DNA from: Roseibium sp. TrichSKD4
Lineage (GTDB): Bacteria > Pseudomonadota > Alphaproteobacteria > Rhizobiales > Stappiaceae
Length of the DNA: 64,000 bases
Reading direction: 5' to 3'
Assembly: GCF_000148725.1 (NCBI RefSeq)
Contig: NZ_GL476317.1
Coordinates: 30,546 to 94,545, forward strand
Part shown: positions 49,379-58,924 of the stretch, one piece after another
Numbering within the stretch: position 1 is the first letter of the stretch
Layout: each line of letters opens with the position of its first letter
Notes under the pieces: generated by a model
The model's input: the letters and a program-made list of their open reading frames with translations, nothing else
Databases searched by the model: none
Told to the model about the DNA's origin: nothing
Program-made: the position numbers and the translations under genes

Positions 49379-49807
49379 ATGACCGAATTCACACCTGTCT
49401 ACTCTCTGCTCGGAGGCGCACTGATCGGCCTTGCTGCCGTTGCGCTGATGGCAGTTCATGGCCGGATTGCAGGAATTTCTGGAATGGTTGGAGGCTTGCT
49501 GCAATCCCCCACATCTGCTGACTGGGGATGGCGTGCAGCTTTTCTGGCAGGCATGATTGCAAGCCCCGTCGTTTTGCTCATCGCCACTGGCTCCATGCCA
49601 AGCATCAGCGTCCCACCAACAACTGCCATGCTGATTGGCGGTGGCGTTCTGGTCGGGATTGGGGTCACCTTTGGGTCCGGGTGCACGAGCGGCCATGGTG
49701 TTTGCGGTATCTCCCGCTTTTCTGCCCGATCCATCGCAGCAACCATGACATTCATGGTGACGGGCCTCCTCACCGTCTTCTTGGTCCGTCACGTGATTGG
49801 AGGCTGA
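49379..49807 (+). CDS. YeeE/YedE-family sulfur transporter, subunit 1
   Basis: Inner membrane protein of 142 residues, four helices. It holds the YeeE pattern GVTFGSGCTSGHGVCGISRFSARS, whose conserved Cys and the GCTSGHGVCG motif take part in thiosulfate or sulfur-compound transfer. Paired with the next gene (3 bp gap), the two halves together correspond to a full YeeE-like pore. In bigR-like operons these proteins move sulfur species out of or into the cell. Confidence 0.9.
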   Translation: MTEFTPVYSLLGGALIGLAAVALMAVHGRIAGISGMVGGLLQSPTSADWGWRAAFLAGMIASPVVLLIATGSMPSISVPPTTAMLIGGGVLVGIGVTFGSGCTSGHGVCGISRFSARSIAATMTFMVTGLLTVFLVRHVIGG

Positions 49808-49810
49808 CCC

Positions 49811-50281
49811 ATGTTGAAACTGATTTCTTCTTTCTCCATTGGCCTGGTCTTCGGTGTTGGCATTCTTGTGTCAGGCATGGCTAATCCAGCCAAAGTCTTG
49901 AACTTCTTTGACCTCTTCGGCACATGGGATCCGAGCCTTGCCTTCGTCATGGGCGGTGCGCTGATTGTCACGTTCGTGGGCTATCGGCTGGTTCTTCGCC
50001 GCTCTGCTCCGCTGCTGGACTCCAACTTTTCACTTCCAACCAAGTCAGACCTGGACGCCAGACTGATTGGCGGGTCTGCCATTTTCGGAATCGGTTGGGG
50101 GATCAGCGGTTTTTGCCCCGGCGGCCTTGTGCCAGCTCTTGGACTTGGCCGGGCTGAACCTTTTTATGCCATTGGCGGAATTTTGATTGGCATTTCGCTA
50201 GCGAAACTTGCGATAAAAGCGCTCGATGCAAAAACCGAATCAAAGGCTGACATTGCCACCCCGGCAACTGGCAACACATAG
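49811..50281 (+). CDS. YeeE/YedE-family sulfur transporter, subunit 2
   Basis: Second half-size YeeE protein (DUF6691 type), 156 residues. It has GVGILVSGMANPAKVLNFFDLFGTWDPSLAFVMGGA (split as consecutive short motifs GMANPAKVLNFFD and GTWDPSLAFVMGG) and GIGWGISGFCPGGLVPALG with the conserved Cys. Translationally close to its partner and 14 bp before the dioxygenase. Confidence 0.9.
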   Translation: MLKLISSFSIGLVFGVGILVSGMANPAKVLNFFDLFGTWDPSLAFVMGGALIVTFVGYRLVLRRSAPLLDSNFSLPTKSDLDARLIGGSAIFGIGWGISGFCPGGLVPALGLGRAEPFYAIGGILIGISLAKLAIKALDAKTESKADIATPATGNT

Positions 50282-50295
50282 AAGGGAAGACGATC

Positions 50296-51186
50296 ATGGA
50301 TCAGACTTACCCCATCGGCATGACAGTCAAACCGGACGTCACGCCGTTTTTTGACAAACCCTCCAACACCATTGCCTATGTGGTGAAAGATCCGAACTCC
50401 AGCGCATGCGCGGTTGTCGACAGTGTCATGGACATCGACTACGCCGCCGGTCGCATAACATATGACCATGCGGATCGGATGATCGCCTTCATTAAGGAAA
50501 ACGGCCTCGAGCTTGAATGGCTCATTGAGACCCATGTGCATGCGGATCATTTGTCTGCAGCCCCTTACATTCAGCAGGAACTGGGCGGAAAGCTCGGGAT
50601 CGGAGAGAAGATCACTGTCGTTCAGGACACCTTCGGAAAGGTGTTCAACGAAGGAACCGAATTTCAGCGAGATGGCAGTCAGTTTGATCGCCTGTTCAGA
50701 GACGGCGACACCTATCAGATCGGTACAATGACGGCATGTGCGATCTACACGCCGGGTCACACACCCGCCTGCATGGTTCATGTGTGCGGAAATGCGGCTT
50801 TTGTCGGCGATACCCTGTTCATGCCAGATGGCGGATCAGCCCGTGCTGACTTTCCCGGCGGGGATGCCGGAACACTTTATGATTCGATCCAGAAAGTTCT
50901 AGCCCTTCCTGACGATATGCGACTGTTCATGTGTCACGACTATGGTCCTAATGGTCGTAACATTCAGTGGGAAACAACAGTCGCGGAGGAAAAGGCGCAT
51001 AACATCCATGTTGGCGGTGGCAAGACGCGGGAAGAGTTTGTCAAATTCCGCACCGAACGGGATGCCCAATTGGACATGCCAAGGCTGATCATCCCGTCGC
51101 TACAGGTAAATATGCGCGCCGGGCAGTTGCCACCGGCCGATGAAGACGGCAAAACTTTTCTCAAAGTGCCTGTAAATGGCCTTTGA
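50296..51186 (+). CDS. blh: MBL-fold persulfide dioxygenase (Blh/ETHE1-like)
   Basis: Non-haem iron enzyme oxidising glutathione persulfide to sulfite. 296 residues. Metallo-hydrolase motif ETHVHADHLSAAPYI, further His in YTPGHTPACMVH, Asp in AFVGDTLFMPDGGSARADFPGG and the closing His in LFMCHDYGPNG. The SARADFPGGDAGTLYDSI stretch is typical of Blh. AGGGAAG upstream. Central enzyme of the sulfide detoxification operon. Confidence 0.92.
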   Translation: MDQTYPIGMTVKPDVTPFFDKPSNTIAYVVKDPNSSACAVVDSVMDIDYAAGRITYDHADRMIAFIKENGLELEWLIETHVHADHLSAAPYIQQELGGKLGIGEKITVVQDTFGKVFNEGTEFQRDGSQFDRLFRDGDTYQIGTMTACAIYTPGHTPACMVHVCGNAAFVGDTLFMPDGGSARADFPGGDAGTLYDSIQKVLALPDDMRLFMCHDYGPNGRNIQWETTVAEEKAHNIHVGGGKTREEFVKFRTERDAQLDMPRLIIPSLQVNMRAGQLPPADEDGKTFLKVPVNGL

Positions 51187-51214
51187 GACTGGACCTGCCA
51201 CTTAAGGAAGCGGA

Positions 51215-51625
51215 ATGACACCGAAAACCATCACCGACAGTCTTAGCGTCAGCACGCAAATCGAGCCTGAGAATGTCGCGCAGATCAAGGAGCTCGGCTT
51301 CAAGGCTATCATCTGCAATCGACCAGATGGAGAAGCGGCCGATCAGGCGAATTTTGCCGCAATTCAGGCCGCGGCTGAAACTGCAGGACTGGAAACTCGG
51401 TTTCTTCCGATTATTTCCGGCCACATGACAGAGCAAGATGTTGTTGCCTTCGGCAAGGCGCTTGAGGAACTGCCCGGCCCGGTCTTCGCCTACTGCCGAA
51501 CCGGCACACGCTGTGCAACCGTTTGGGCCTTGTCTCAGGCCAACTCGCGACCCGTGGAAGACATTTTGAAGGATTCGGCCGCTGCCGGTTACGACCTTCG
51601 CCCGGTCTTTGGAATTGCTGGCTAA
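51215..51625 (+). CDS. DUF442/TIGR01244 sulfur transferase or phosphatase-like protein
   Basis: 136-residue protein with a dual-specificity-phosphatase-like fold; the P-loop reads FAYCRTGTRCATVWAL (Cys-X5-Arg, CRTGTR). N-terminal ITDSLSVSTQIEPENVAQIKELGFKAIICNRPDGE is the DUF442 opening (motif pieces SVSTQI and GFKAIICNRPDGE). In BigR operons this domain is fused or next to Blh and is thought to handle persulfide sulfur. 28 bp after blh with AAGGAAG. Confidence 0.9.
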   Translation: MTPKTITDSLSVSTQIEPENVAQIKELGFKAIICNRPDGEAADQANFAAIQAAAETAGLETRFLPIISGHMTEQDVVAFGKALEELPGPVFAYCRTGTRCATVWALSQANSRPVEDILKDSAAAGYDLRPVFGIAG

Positions 51626-51635
51626 CACCTTGTCC

Positions 51636-51659
51636 AAGGCCCGGCACCTGCTGGGCCTT
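51636..51659 (+). terminator. Stem-loop after the sulfide operon
   Basis: AAGGCCC-ggcacctgct-GGGCCTT followed by a short T run, 11 bp after the DUF442 stop. Probably a partial terminator that lowers but need not stop read-through to the SulP gene. Confidence 0.55.
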
Positions 51660-51727
51660 TACTCCTAATTGTAGGCATTCCGGGGCTTCGCCCCCGTACG
51701 ACCAGATGCGCTGAAAGCGACCACAGA

Positions 51728-53518
51728 ATGTCCCAACGCGTTCTTCAACGCTATTTCCCGATTCTGAACTGGGGACGCAGTTACACCCGCGAAACGGCAA
51801 CCAGTGATCTGGTGGCCGCTGTGATCGTCACGATCATGTTGATCCCGCAATCTCTGGCCTATGCATTGTTGGCCGGCTTGCCGCCAGTAGTTGGTCTTTA
51901 CGCATCCATCCTGCCACTTGTTGCCTACGCGATTTTTGGAACAAGCCGCGCCTTGGCTGTCGGGCCTGTTGCGGTGGTCTCCTTGATGACGGCCTCCGCT
52001 GTTGGCGAATTCGCCTCCCAAGGAACGCCCGAGTATTTGGGCGCAGCGATCGTGCTCGCCTTCATTTCCGGGTTGATGTTGGTGCTCATGGGCCTCCTGC
52101 GGCTCGGATTTCTGGCAAACCTTCTCAGCCACCCGGTCATTTCCGGATTTATTACCGCATCCGGGCTGCTGATTGCCTCCAGTCAGCTGAAACATATTCT
52201 TGGTGTTCCAGCCTCTGGCCACACGCTCTACGAGATTTTTGGCTCGATTTTTTCCCATTTGGGAGAGGTCAATTTCATTACCTTCGTGATCGGCATATCC
52301 GCGACAGTGTTTTTGTTTTGGGTCCGCAAAGACCTGAAAAAACGCCTTCTCAGCATGGGTGTAAAGCCGTTTTGGGCTGATATTATGACTAAGGCCGGAC
52401 CTGTCGCTGCAGTCGCAGTCACAACCCTGTTGGCTGCGGCTTTTGATCTTGGCACTTATGGTGTTCGGATCGTGGGCGACATCCCCTCCGGTCTTCCAGT
52501 TCCACAATTACCCGACTTTGACTCAGACCTTTGGCTGCAATTGGCCGGTCCTGCCCTGCTGATTTCCGTTATCGGATTTGTAGAATCCGTCTCCGTCGCT
52601 CAAACGCTGGCTGCCAAAAAACGACAAAGGATCGAGCCGGATCAGGAACTCATCGGACTGGGGGCCTCCAATATCGTTTCTGCGGTGTCCGGTGGATATC
52701 CGGTTACCGGCGGGTTTGCGCGATCCGTCGTCAACTTTGATGCAGGTGCTGCAACGCCCGCAGCCGGAGCGTTCACCGCAATCGGAATTGCTGTGGCGAC
52801 TCTGTTCTTAACTCCGCTTTTGACCCACCTGCCGCAGGCAACTCTGGCTGCCACCATTATTGTCGCTGTTTTGTCGCTGGTGGATTTTGGCGCGATCAAA
52901 CGCACCTTTGCCTATTCCAAGAGTGATTTTCTCGCCATGGCCAGCACCATTGGTGTCACCCTGTTCTTCGGAGTTGAACAGGGTGTGGTTGCGGGTGTGG
53001 CCTTGTCCATCGCGCTCCATCTTTATCGCTCCAGCCGTCCGCACACTGCGATTGTTGGTATCGTGCCGGGAACCGAGCATTTCCGAAATGTGGATCGCCA
53101 TCCGGTGGTTACCAGTGACAAAGTCTTGTCTTTGCGGCTTGATGAAAGCCTGTTCTTTGCCAACAGCCGCTATCTGGAAGACCGTGTATATGGTCTCGTG
53201 TCTGAGCGACCCAATATCGAACACATTGTCTTGATGTGCCCTGCGGTCAATGACATAGATGCCAGCGCTTTGGAGAGCCTCGAAGAAATCAACCATGGTC
53301 TGTCAGACAGTGGCGTATCTTTCCACTTGTCCGAAGTGAAAGGACCGGTGATGGACCGGCTCCAGTCCACGGAGTTCATTGCGCATCTGACCGGGAAGGT
53401 GTTCCTGAGCCAATATGATGCGCTCTGTACGCTTGACCCGCAAACGGCCCATATTTCGGAATCCCGCACTCCCAAAAAAGCCGCAAAGTCCGATATTTGG
53501 GCTGGTCCTGAGATCTAA
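51728..53518 (+). CDS. SulP-family anion permease with STAS domain
   Basis: 596-residue sulfate-type permease. Membrane core with AVIVTIMLIPQSLAYALLAGLPPVVGLYASILP (signature pieces LIPQSLAYALLAGLPP and VGLYASILP), GPVAVVSLMTASAVG, ANIVSAVSGGYPVTGGFARS, and GVEQGVVAGVALSIALHLYRSS, then a cytoplasmic STAS domain (about residues 450-560; MCPAVNDIDASALESLEEI). Position after the persulfide genes suggests it moves sulfite or sulfate made by the dioxygenase, but bicarbonate or other anions are possible. Confidence 0.92.
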   Translation: MSQRVLQRYFPILNWGRSYTRETATSDLVAAVIVTIMLIPQSLAYALLAGLPPVVGLYASILPLVAYAIFGTSRALAVGPVAVVSLMTASAVGEFASQGTPEYLGAAIVLAFISGLMLVLMGLLRLGFLANLLSHPVISGFITASGLLIASSQLKHILGVPASGHTLYEIFGSIFSHLGEVNFITFVIGISATVFLFWVRKDLKKRLLSMGVKPFWADIMTKAGPVAAVAVTTLLAAAFDLGTYGVRIVGDIPSGLPVPQLPDFDSDLWLQLAGPALLISVIGFVESVSVAQTLAAKKRQRIEPDQELIGLGASNIVSAVSGGYPVTGGFARSVVNFDAGAATPAAGAFTAIGIAVATLFLTPLLTHLPQATLAATIIVAVLSLVDFGAIKRTFAYSKSDFLAMASTIGVTLFFGVEQGVVAGVALSIALHLYRSSRPHTAIVGIVPGTEHFRNVDRHPVVTSDKVLSLRLDESLFFANSRYLEDRVYGLVSERPNIEHIVLMCPAVNDIDASALESLEEINHGLSDSGVSFHLSEVKGPVMDRLQSTEFIAHLTGKVFLSQYDALCTLDPQTAHISESRTPKKAAKSDIWAGPEI

Positions 53519-53522
53519 CCTC

Positions 53523-54596
53523 GTGCCCGCGCCAACCTCAGGCCAAACGCCTTCCAAGCTTTGCTACCGTGTTCAACCCGGCACCAGCGGATACCTCGTC
53601 GTGGTTTTTTCTCAGGTGCGCGTGCCGCCGGGCAAATTTGGGTTGGAGCGGCTTTTTGCGGGCACCCGGCATGCGTGCCTCTTTTTCAATGATCCTCGCA
53701 ATCGATGGTATCTGGATCAACAGAACGACATCGGCCATCTGATCGACAAAACAATTGATACTCAAAAGCCCTCAAGGATCATCTATTACGGGTCCTCAAT
53801 GGGCGGAACGGCAGCTTTACATGCCGGACTTTCGCGGCGAGATGGCGACATTCATGCCTTTGGCGCTGAACTCCTAACAGGCCAACCGGGTTCCCAAAGT
53901 TTAGAGCATGGCATTTCAGCGCAAACAGCGGACTTCCTGAGTCTTGAAACCCTCGCGGAAGCCAACACACCTCATTCGGTGCATCTTTATTATGGCGGAT
54001 TTGATGGCACGGATGCAGCCAATGTGGCCCGCGCTGCGGACAATCTTAGCCAAACATATATTCATTTGCTCGCATCGACCCATGCCAGCCACGACCACCT
54101 TTACAGCCGGAATGTCATTCGCCAGCTGATCAAGACGTTTGACCGCGACCCTCAAACACTGCTTGTGCCAAAGTCGCTTCTTCTGGACGCTGACCTAGCC
54201 AGCCTCTCGGCATTTGGCCGTCTCTGGGAAACGTTCTCGAAGGGCGAAACTCTCCAGTTGGACGAACTAAAAGCCCTTCCAATATTCAATTCCAATCCCG
54301 GGCTTCAGTGGCTTTATGCAGAAGCGGTTAGCCAAAATGGTGACGTAACAAAGGCTGCTCACTTGTTGGAACATCTGGATCAAGCCATCGAGGCACAGCC
54401 CGTCTGGCGCACGCTGCCAAAAAGGTGGCGCAAGCAAATCCCGCTTCGGCGGGCAGATATGCTACTTGATGCTGGCTACAGATCGCAGGCCGCACACGTT
54501 CTGGAAGACGCATTTGTCCGCTTTTCAGCTGATGACCGAATGCGTAGCCTTGCAAAACGCGCCGGTTTTTCGAAAGCGGAGAAACCTACTGACTGA
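53523..54596 (+). CDS. Alpha/beta-hydrolase-like protein with helical tail
   Basis: 357 residues from a GTG at 53523, 4 bp after the SulP stop. The N-terminal half has a hydrolase-like core: SGYLVVVFSQVRVPPGKF, ACLFFNDPRNRWY, and the nucleophile elbow IIYYGSSMGGTAALHAG (G-S-S-M-G-G). His residues in LLASTHASHDHLYSR could complete a catalytic triad. The C-terminal 140 residues are helical and repeat-like. Similar proteins occur near surface polysaccharide loci in alphaproteobacteria, though nothing here confirms that. Function unknown. Confidence 0.75.
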   Translation: MPAPTSGQTPSKLCYRVQPGTSGYLVVVFSQVRVPPGKFGLERLFAGTRHACLFFNDPRNRWYLDQQNDIGHLIDKTIDTQKPSRIIYYGSSMGGTAALHAGLSRRDGDIHAFGAELLTGQPGSQSLEHGISAQTADFLSLETLAEANTPHSVHLYYGGFDGTDAANVARAADNLSQTYIHLLASTHASHDHLYSRNVIRQLIKTFDRDPQTLLVPKSLLLDADLASLSAFGRLWETFSKGETLQLDELKALPIFNSNPGLQWLYAEAVSQNGDVTKAAHLLEHLDQAIEAQPVWRTLPKRWRKQIPLRRADMLLDAGYRSQAAHVLEDAFVRFSADDRMRSLAKRAGFSKAEKPTD

Positions 54597-55065
54597 ACGG
54601 CTCAAGAAGAGACGGGATCGCCTTGCAGAACTGATAGGTGACTGGAGGGCGCTCACCTTCCTGAAACAGGAGATTTTCACTACCCCTTTTGGCGACAGTG
54701 ACAAGGCCCAGCGCACTTCCACCCCGGTCCAATCTGCAGTTCATCGCCGCCCGTTGGATTTCCGTCGCATCCTGCTCGGCACCATAGACGAGGCACACAC
54801 GGCCCGGCGTTTCGAACAAGCCGCGATAGATTGCGATTGCATCTCCCGGCGCGCCAACATCTATCCGGCCTAATTCCTGACAATCGCCCTCGGTCTGTGT
54901 CCAGATGCCTTGCGCAAAATCAGCAAATCGCAAATCCAGTGTGCGGCTGGCGAGAATGTCAGAAACCCGCGGAACTGAAACTGTCAAATCGCCTTTACCC
55001 GCCTGTGCAGGCGCGTTTAGGCCCAAAACACAGGCCGCAAGGCACAACCATTTGACACTCTTCAC
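54586..55065 (-). CDS. Hypothetical secreted protein
   Basis: 159 residues starting with GTG at 55065, which has GGGAGG 8 nt upstream. Signal peptide VKSVKWLCLAACVLGLNAPAQA, then a Cys-containing domain with DFAQGIWTQTEGDCQELG, RVCLVYGAEQDATEIQRAAMNC (pieces) and VTYQFCKAIPSLL. Several Cys suggest disulfides in the periplasm. No family recognised. It overlaps the hydrolase gene by 11 bp, tail to tail. A longer frame to 55218 runs into the insertion sequence region and is unlikely. Confidence 0.65.
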   Translation of the reverse strand: MKSVKWLCLAACVLGLNAPAQAGKGDLTVSVPRVSDILASRTLDLRFADFAQGIWTQTEGDCQELGRIDVGAPGDAIAIYRGLFETPGRVCLVYGAEQDATEIQRAAMNCRLDRGGSALGLVTVAKRGSENLLFQEGERPPVTYQFCKAIPSLLEPFSQ

Positions 55066-55178
55066 TCTAAAGCCCTCCCAAGCTTGATGAGATTGTTCCG
55101 CCAATTCTCCCGGCCATTCGAACACCCGCAAACAGCCACCCGAGCAAAAACACTTATCGAGTCCGCCCTGAACAACGT

Positions 55179-56528
55179 CTAAGCCATTGATGTTGCGCGT
55201 GGCCGAAGCAATACGCAAATATTCGATTTGACCGGTTTGGGGATGGGGTTTGTGATCCAGAGCAGCAAAATGATCAGTGCATTGAGGATCAGACGCAGGT
55301 TATGACCGGCTGCGGCCAGCAGGGCGTTGATGGCATCGCCATTTTTGCCATTGAGGAAGTTCCGGTCAAGTCGTCCATCTGTTTTCATGTGGCCGATGGT
55401 GGCCTCGATCGCTGATCGTCGTTTCAGCTCACGCTTCATCTGTGCCGTCAGCCCGCGCTTCTGGCCGGAGATCATGACCTTGGCGTCGCCCTCATAATCA
55501 TGCCCCCGATAGCCACGGTCCACATAGACACGCTCAGCTTTGGTGCCGCAGACTTTCTCAGCCTGACTGATGGTGTCATTCAAGGTGTGCCCATCATAGG
55601 GATTGCCCTCAAAAGCCCTCGCCGCAAGAACCAATCCTTCCCGATTGGTCGTGGCAATGCCAACCTTGGCCCCGAACTCGTAAGGTGTTCGCGCCTTGCC
55701 CTTGGCAATACAGGCCACTTCCGGCGCATGCATGGAATAAATCTTGTTTTTGTCCTTGGGGGTCTGGGCCAGAAGCCGCTCCACCAGTCCCAGCAGACGG
55801 GAGAACCGGTGCTCAAGACCTTCGTTGCCTGCGATCTTGCGGGAGATGTCGCGATAGACCCGGCCCAGATAGGTCTTCAGCTTTTTGAGTTCCCGGCGCA
55901 TCCGCTTGAACTGTTTGGCATGGGCATAACGGCCCGCCATCAAGGCCGCCTTTTTGGCAACTCTGGTATGGCTGCGACGCAAGATGATGCCGGCCCTCTT
56001 GGCCTGGCGCACCAGAAGCTGCAAGGCCTTGTGATAAAGACGGCTATCGGTGGGATGGGCAATGGCTTTGGGTTGAACGGTCGTATCAACCAAGACCCGC
56101 TCAAGGCTGCTCTTCTTGATCGTCCCGCTCTCAATCGCAACACCTACCGTAGCAGAAAGAAGCTTTTCCATTCCCTCAGGACCAATCCGTTTGCGCCAGC
56201 GGGTCATGGTTGAGGGATCAATGGGGAATTGGTGCTGGAAAAACTCAAAACCGCAGAAAGACTGCCAGTAGGGGTTTTCAACCCAACGCTCAACCGTCTC
56301 TTCATCGGAAAGATCGTACATGTGCTTGAGAAAGTGCAGCCCGGCCATCAGACGCGTTGGTTTGGCCGGTCGTCCCAAGGGGCGATAATGCCTGCCGAAC
56401 TCCGCATCAAATTCATCCCAAGGCATCAGACCAGACAGCCGCACCAACGAATGGTTCATATCGATGATTGCGGCCAGGCGTTCCTTGAACAGATCGCCAC
56501 ACCGTTTGTTGCGTTTTGAAGGTCTCAT
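55179..56528 (-). CDS. IS5-family DDE transposase
   Basis: 449 residues. N-terminal DUF772 domain (GRPAKPTRLMAGLHFLKHMYDLSDEETVERWVENPYWQ, with motif YWQSFCGFEFFQHQFP), first Asp in LERVLVDTTVQPK, second in RVYVDRGYRGHDYEG, and Glu in KRRSAIEATIGHMKTDGRLDRNFL. It looks full length. The last ten or so residues (RPRATSMA) may be read from flanking DNA. The element lies beside rather than inside a recognisable gene. Confidence 0.9.
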   Translation of the reverse strand: MRPSKRNKRCGDLFKERLAAIIDMNHSLVRLSGLMPWDEFDAEFGRHYRPLGRPAKPTRLMAGLHFLKHMYDLSDEETVERWVENPYWQSFCGFEFFQHQFPIDPSTMTRWRKRIGPEGMEKLLSATVGVAIESGTIKKSSLERVLVDTTVQPKAIAHPTDSRLYHKALQLLVRQAKRAGIILRRSHTRVAKKAALMAGRYAHAKQFKRMRRELKKLKTYLGRVYRDISRKIAGNEGLEHRFSRLLGLVERLLAQTPKDKNKIYSMHAPEVACIAKGKARTPYEFGAKVGIATTNREGLVLAARAFEGNPYDGHTLNDTISQAEKVCGTKAERVYVDRGYRGHDYEGDAKVMISGQKRGLTAQMKRELKRRSAIEATIGHMKTDGRLDRNFLNGKNGDAINALLAAAGHNLRLILNALIILLLWITNPIPKPVKSNICVLLRPRATSMA

Positions 56529-56577
56529 GAGAATATGCCAGAAAATGCGTGCTTCGGATCAACTAACCGGCATATTC
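55200..56577 (-). mobile_element. IS5-type insertion sequence, ends approximate
   Basis: Around the transposase, the left edge (ggccgaagcaatacgca, from 55201) and the right edge read inward (gatccgaagcacgcatt) share CCGAAGC and ACGCA in inverted orientation, giving a loose terminal repeat. GAATATGCC at 56531 and GGCATATTC at 56569 form a further inverted pair near the right end. No target duplication was identified. Confidence 0.5.
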
Positions 56578-56767
56578 ACACATCCAAAACCCAATGGGTA
56601 TCCATACTCTTCAATCAGTTAAGGGGTTTTTCAGCGCGAACTATCGAGTAGCTCAATGTGGCGCAACCGGGACACGAGCGATTTTGGCTGTAGGGTGCTT
56701 GACCAATACCGCCATAAAATGTGAACAAGTCAAGAACATCTAACTCTATGTAGACTGGGCGAGGCCG

Positions 56768-57262
56768 ATGACGCTCGATAACAGGGTTTTGCTTGATGAT
56801 CCCCTTTCAGACGGACGCCAATCCGATACCGCAATGATGGTCTGGCGCGGGACGGCCCGCATGATGCGGCAGATGGATTTTTCGTGCTTGGCAGAAGTCA
56901 GTCTTGCGTCCGGGCGGCGGGCCGACCTCTTGGCGCTTGGTCCAAAGCATGAAGTCTGGATTATCGAGGTCAAGTCGTCCATCGCGGACTTTCGTGCTGA
57001 CACCAAGTGGCCGGACTATCGTCAACACTGCGACCGATTGTTTTTCGCCACACATCCGGATGTTCCTGCCGAACTCTTTCCGGAAGAGGCAGGGCTGATC
57101 ATTTCCGACGGCTATGAGGCCCACATGCTTCGCGAAGCCCCGGAACACAAACTTGCGGCAGCAACACGCAAATCCGTCACTCACCGGTTCGCCCGCGCGG
57201 CTGCCAATCGTCTTCACGGGCTGGCAGACCCCGATCTGGCCACTGCGCTTCGCACAGGCTAA
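56768..57262 (+). CDS. mmcB: MmcB-family DNA repair protein
   Basis: 164 residues, the usual MmcB length; in Caulobacter MmcB belongs to the SOS/mismatch-independent DNA repair genes. PD-(D/E)XK-like core: ASGRRADLLALGPKHEVWIIEVKSS (RADLLAL and IIEVKSS supply the Asp and Glu-X-Lys), then DFRADTKWPDYRQHCDRLFFATHPD. GAGG sits just before the ATG. Next gene is a photolyase, so this is a small DNA repair locus. Confidence 0.9.
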   Translation: MTLDNRVLLDDPLSDGRQSDTAMMVWRGTARMMRQMDFSCLAEVSLASGRRADLLALGPKHEVWIIEVKSSIADFRADTKWPDYRQHCDRLFFATHPDVPAELFPEEAGLIISDGYEAHMLREAPEHKLAAATRKSVTHRFARAAANRLHGLADPDLATALRTG

Positions 57263-57358
57263 CCACGCGCACGGCATCCGGCAAATGGAGACTGTTGTAA
57301 ATCCGATTGCAATGCGATCCGTAAATACATGGATTGGCAAATGGGCGACAGGAGCAAC

Positions 57359-58924
57359 ATGCGCGCGCCGGTTCAAATTGTGTGGTTCAAGAAAGACCTG
57401 AGAACCTATGACCATGCACCGCTCTTGAAGGCTGCGCAGGCCGGGCCGGTGCTGCCGCTTTACGTCATCGAACCTAAGCTTTGGATGCAACCCGATATGT
57501 CTGGTCGGCACTTTGCCTTTTTGAAGGAAAGTCTTGTCGACCTTCGTGATGACCTCCAGGGTTTGGGGGTGCGATTGGTTCTCAAGGTCGATGATATCAT
57601 CCATGTTCTGACAGATCTGAAATCACGACACGCGATTGCTGCCCTCTGGTCTCACGAAGAAACTGGAAACGGCTGGACGTTTGCGCGGGACAAACGCGTA
57701 TCTGCTTGGTGCCGTGCCAGCGGTGTTCACTGGCACGAACTTAGACAAACCGGCGTGGTTCGCCGTCTCAAAGGCCGGACCGGCTGGGCCCGTCAGTGGG
57801 ATACGGTCATGGGTGACCCCATTGCGCATCGCCCCCAAAACATTGCGGCAGTTCTGGAGCCCAGTGACCCGTTCCCATCCCAACACGAGCTTGGGTTGAA
57901 CCCCGACCCTTGCCCTTACCGCCAAACCGGTGGACGGCAGGCAGCGCTTGCAACACTTGACAGCTTTCTCACACGACGCGGTAGACCCTACCAGTGCGCC
58001 ATGTCATCACCTGTGACAGCGTTTGACGCCTGTTCTCGCCTGTCGCCGCATATCGCTTTTGGCACCTTGTCGCTCCGGGAAATTACTCAGGCAACCTATG
58101 ACCGGCAGCGGCACCTGAAGACCAATCCACTGCCGGGGGACAGAAGTTGGCGTTCCGCCATGCGTTCCTTTTCCGGCCGTCTGCACTGGCATTGCCATTT
58201 CATGCAGAAACTGGAAGACGAACCGCGACTGGAGTTTGAAAACCTCCATCAGGCGTATGACGGGCTGCGTCCAAGCGTTCCAGACGAGACGCTTTTCCAG
58301 GCCTGGAAAGCTGGAGAAACAGGACTACCCTTCGTTGATGCCTGCATGCGCGCGCTGTCAGCAACCGGCTGGATGAATTTCAGAATGAGGGCGATGCTGG
58401 TTGCCGTCTCCAGCTATCATCTATGGCTCGACTGGCGCGAACCGGGGCTGCATCTTGCCCGTCTTTTCACGGATTATGAGCCGGGCATTCACTGGCCGCA
58501 GGTGCAAATGCAATCAGGTACGACCGGGATCAACACCGTGCGGATTTATAATCCGGTGAAACAAGGGCTGGACCAGGATCCAGATGGCGTATTTGTCCGC
58601 AGGTGGGTGCCTGAGCTTGCTGATATTGACGCACAGCATATCCATGAACCTTGGAAGGCAGATAACGCGGGCCGCGTCCTCGGTAAGCGCTATCCGTTTC
58701 CCGTTGTCGATCACCTTAGCGCGGCCAAGGAAGCGCGGGAAAAGGTTTGGGCCATCCGCAAAGGCGGTGACTTCAGATCAACAGCCCAGAACATTCAGGA
58801 AAAACACGGTAGCCCCAAGCGCGGTATTGGCATGCGCGGGCAACGCCGCCCGTCTCGCACCCGCCAGCAGGACACACATGCAGCGCAATCCTCTTTCCTT
58901 GATCTACTGGAGGAGAAGCAATGA
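57359..58924 (+). CDS. Cryptochrome/photolyase-family protein
   Basis: Light-driven DNA repair enzyme or blue-light receptor, 521 residues. N-terminal photolyase alpha/beta domain starts [18 protein letters not shown]. The FAD-binding domain has [62 protein letters not shown] and [27 protein letters not shown] just before the ATG at 57359 favours this start over 57329. It overlaps the downstream DUF2256 gene by ATGA, a pairing often seen for this photolyase group. Confidence 0.92.
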   Translation: MRAPVQIVWFKKDLRTYDHAPLLKAAQAGPVLPLYVIEPKLWMQPDMSGRHFAFLKESLVDLRDDLQGLGVRLVLKVDDIIHVLTDLKSRHAIAALWSHEETGNGWTFARDKRVSAWCRASGVHWHELRQTGVVRRLKGRTGWARQWDTVMGDPIAHRPQNIAAVLEPSDPFPSQHELGLNPDPCPYRQTGGRQAALATLDSFLTRRGRPYQCAMSSPVTAFDACSRLSPHIAFGTLSLREITQATYDRQRHLKTNPLPGDRSWRSAMRSFSGRLHWHCHFMQKLEDEPRLEFENLHQAYDGLRPSVPDETLFQAWKAGETGLPFVDACMRALSATGWMNFRMRAMLVAVSSYHLWLDWREPGLHLARLFTDYEPGIHWPQVQMQSGTTGINTVRIYNPVKQGLDQDPDGVFVRRWVPELADIDAQHIHEPWKADNAGRVLGKRYPFPVVDHLSAAKEAREKVWAIRKGGDFRSTAQNIQEKHGSPKRGIGMRGQRRPSRTRQQDTHAAQSSFLDLLEEKQ

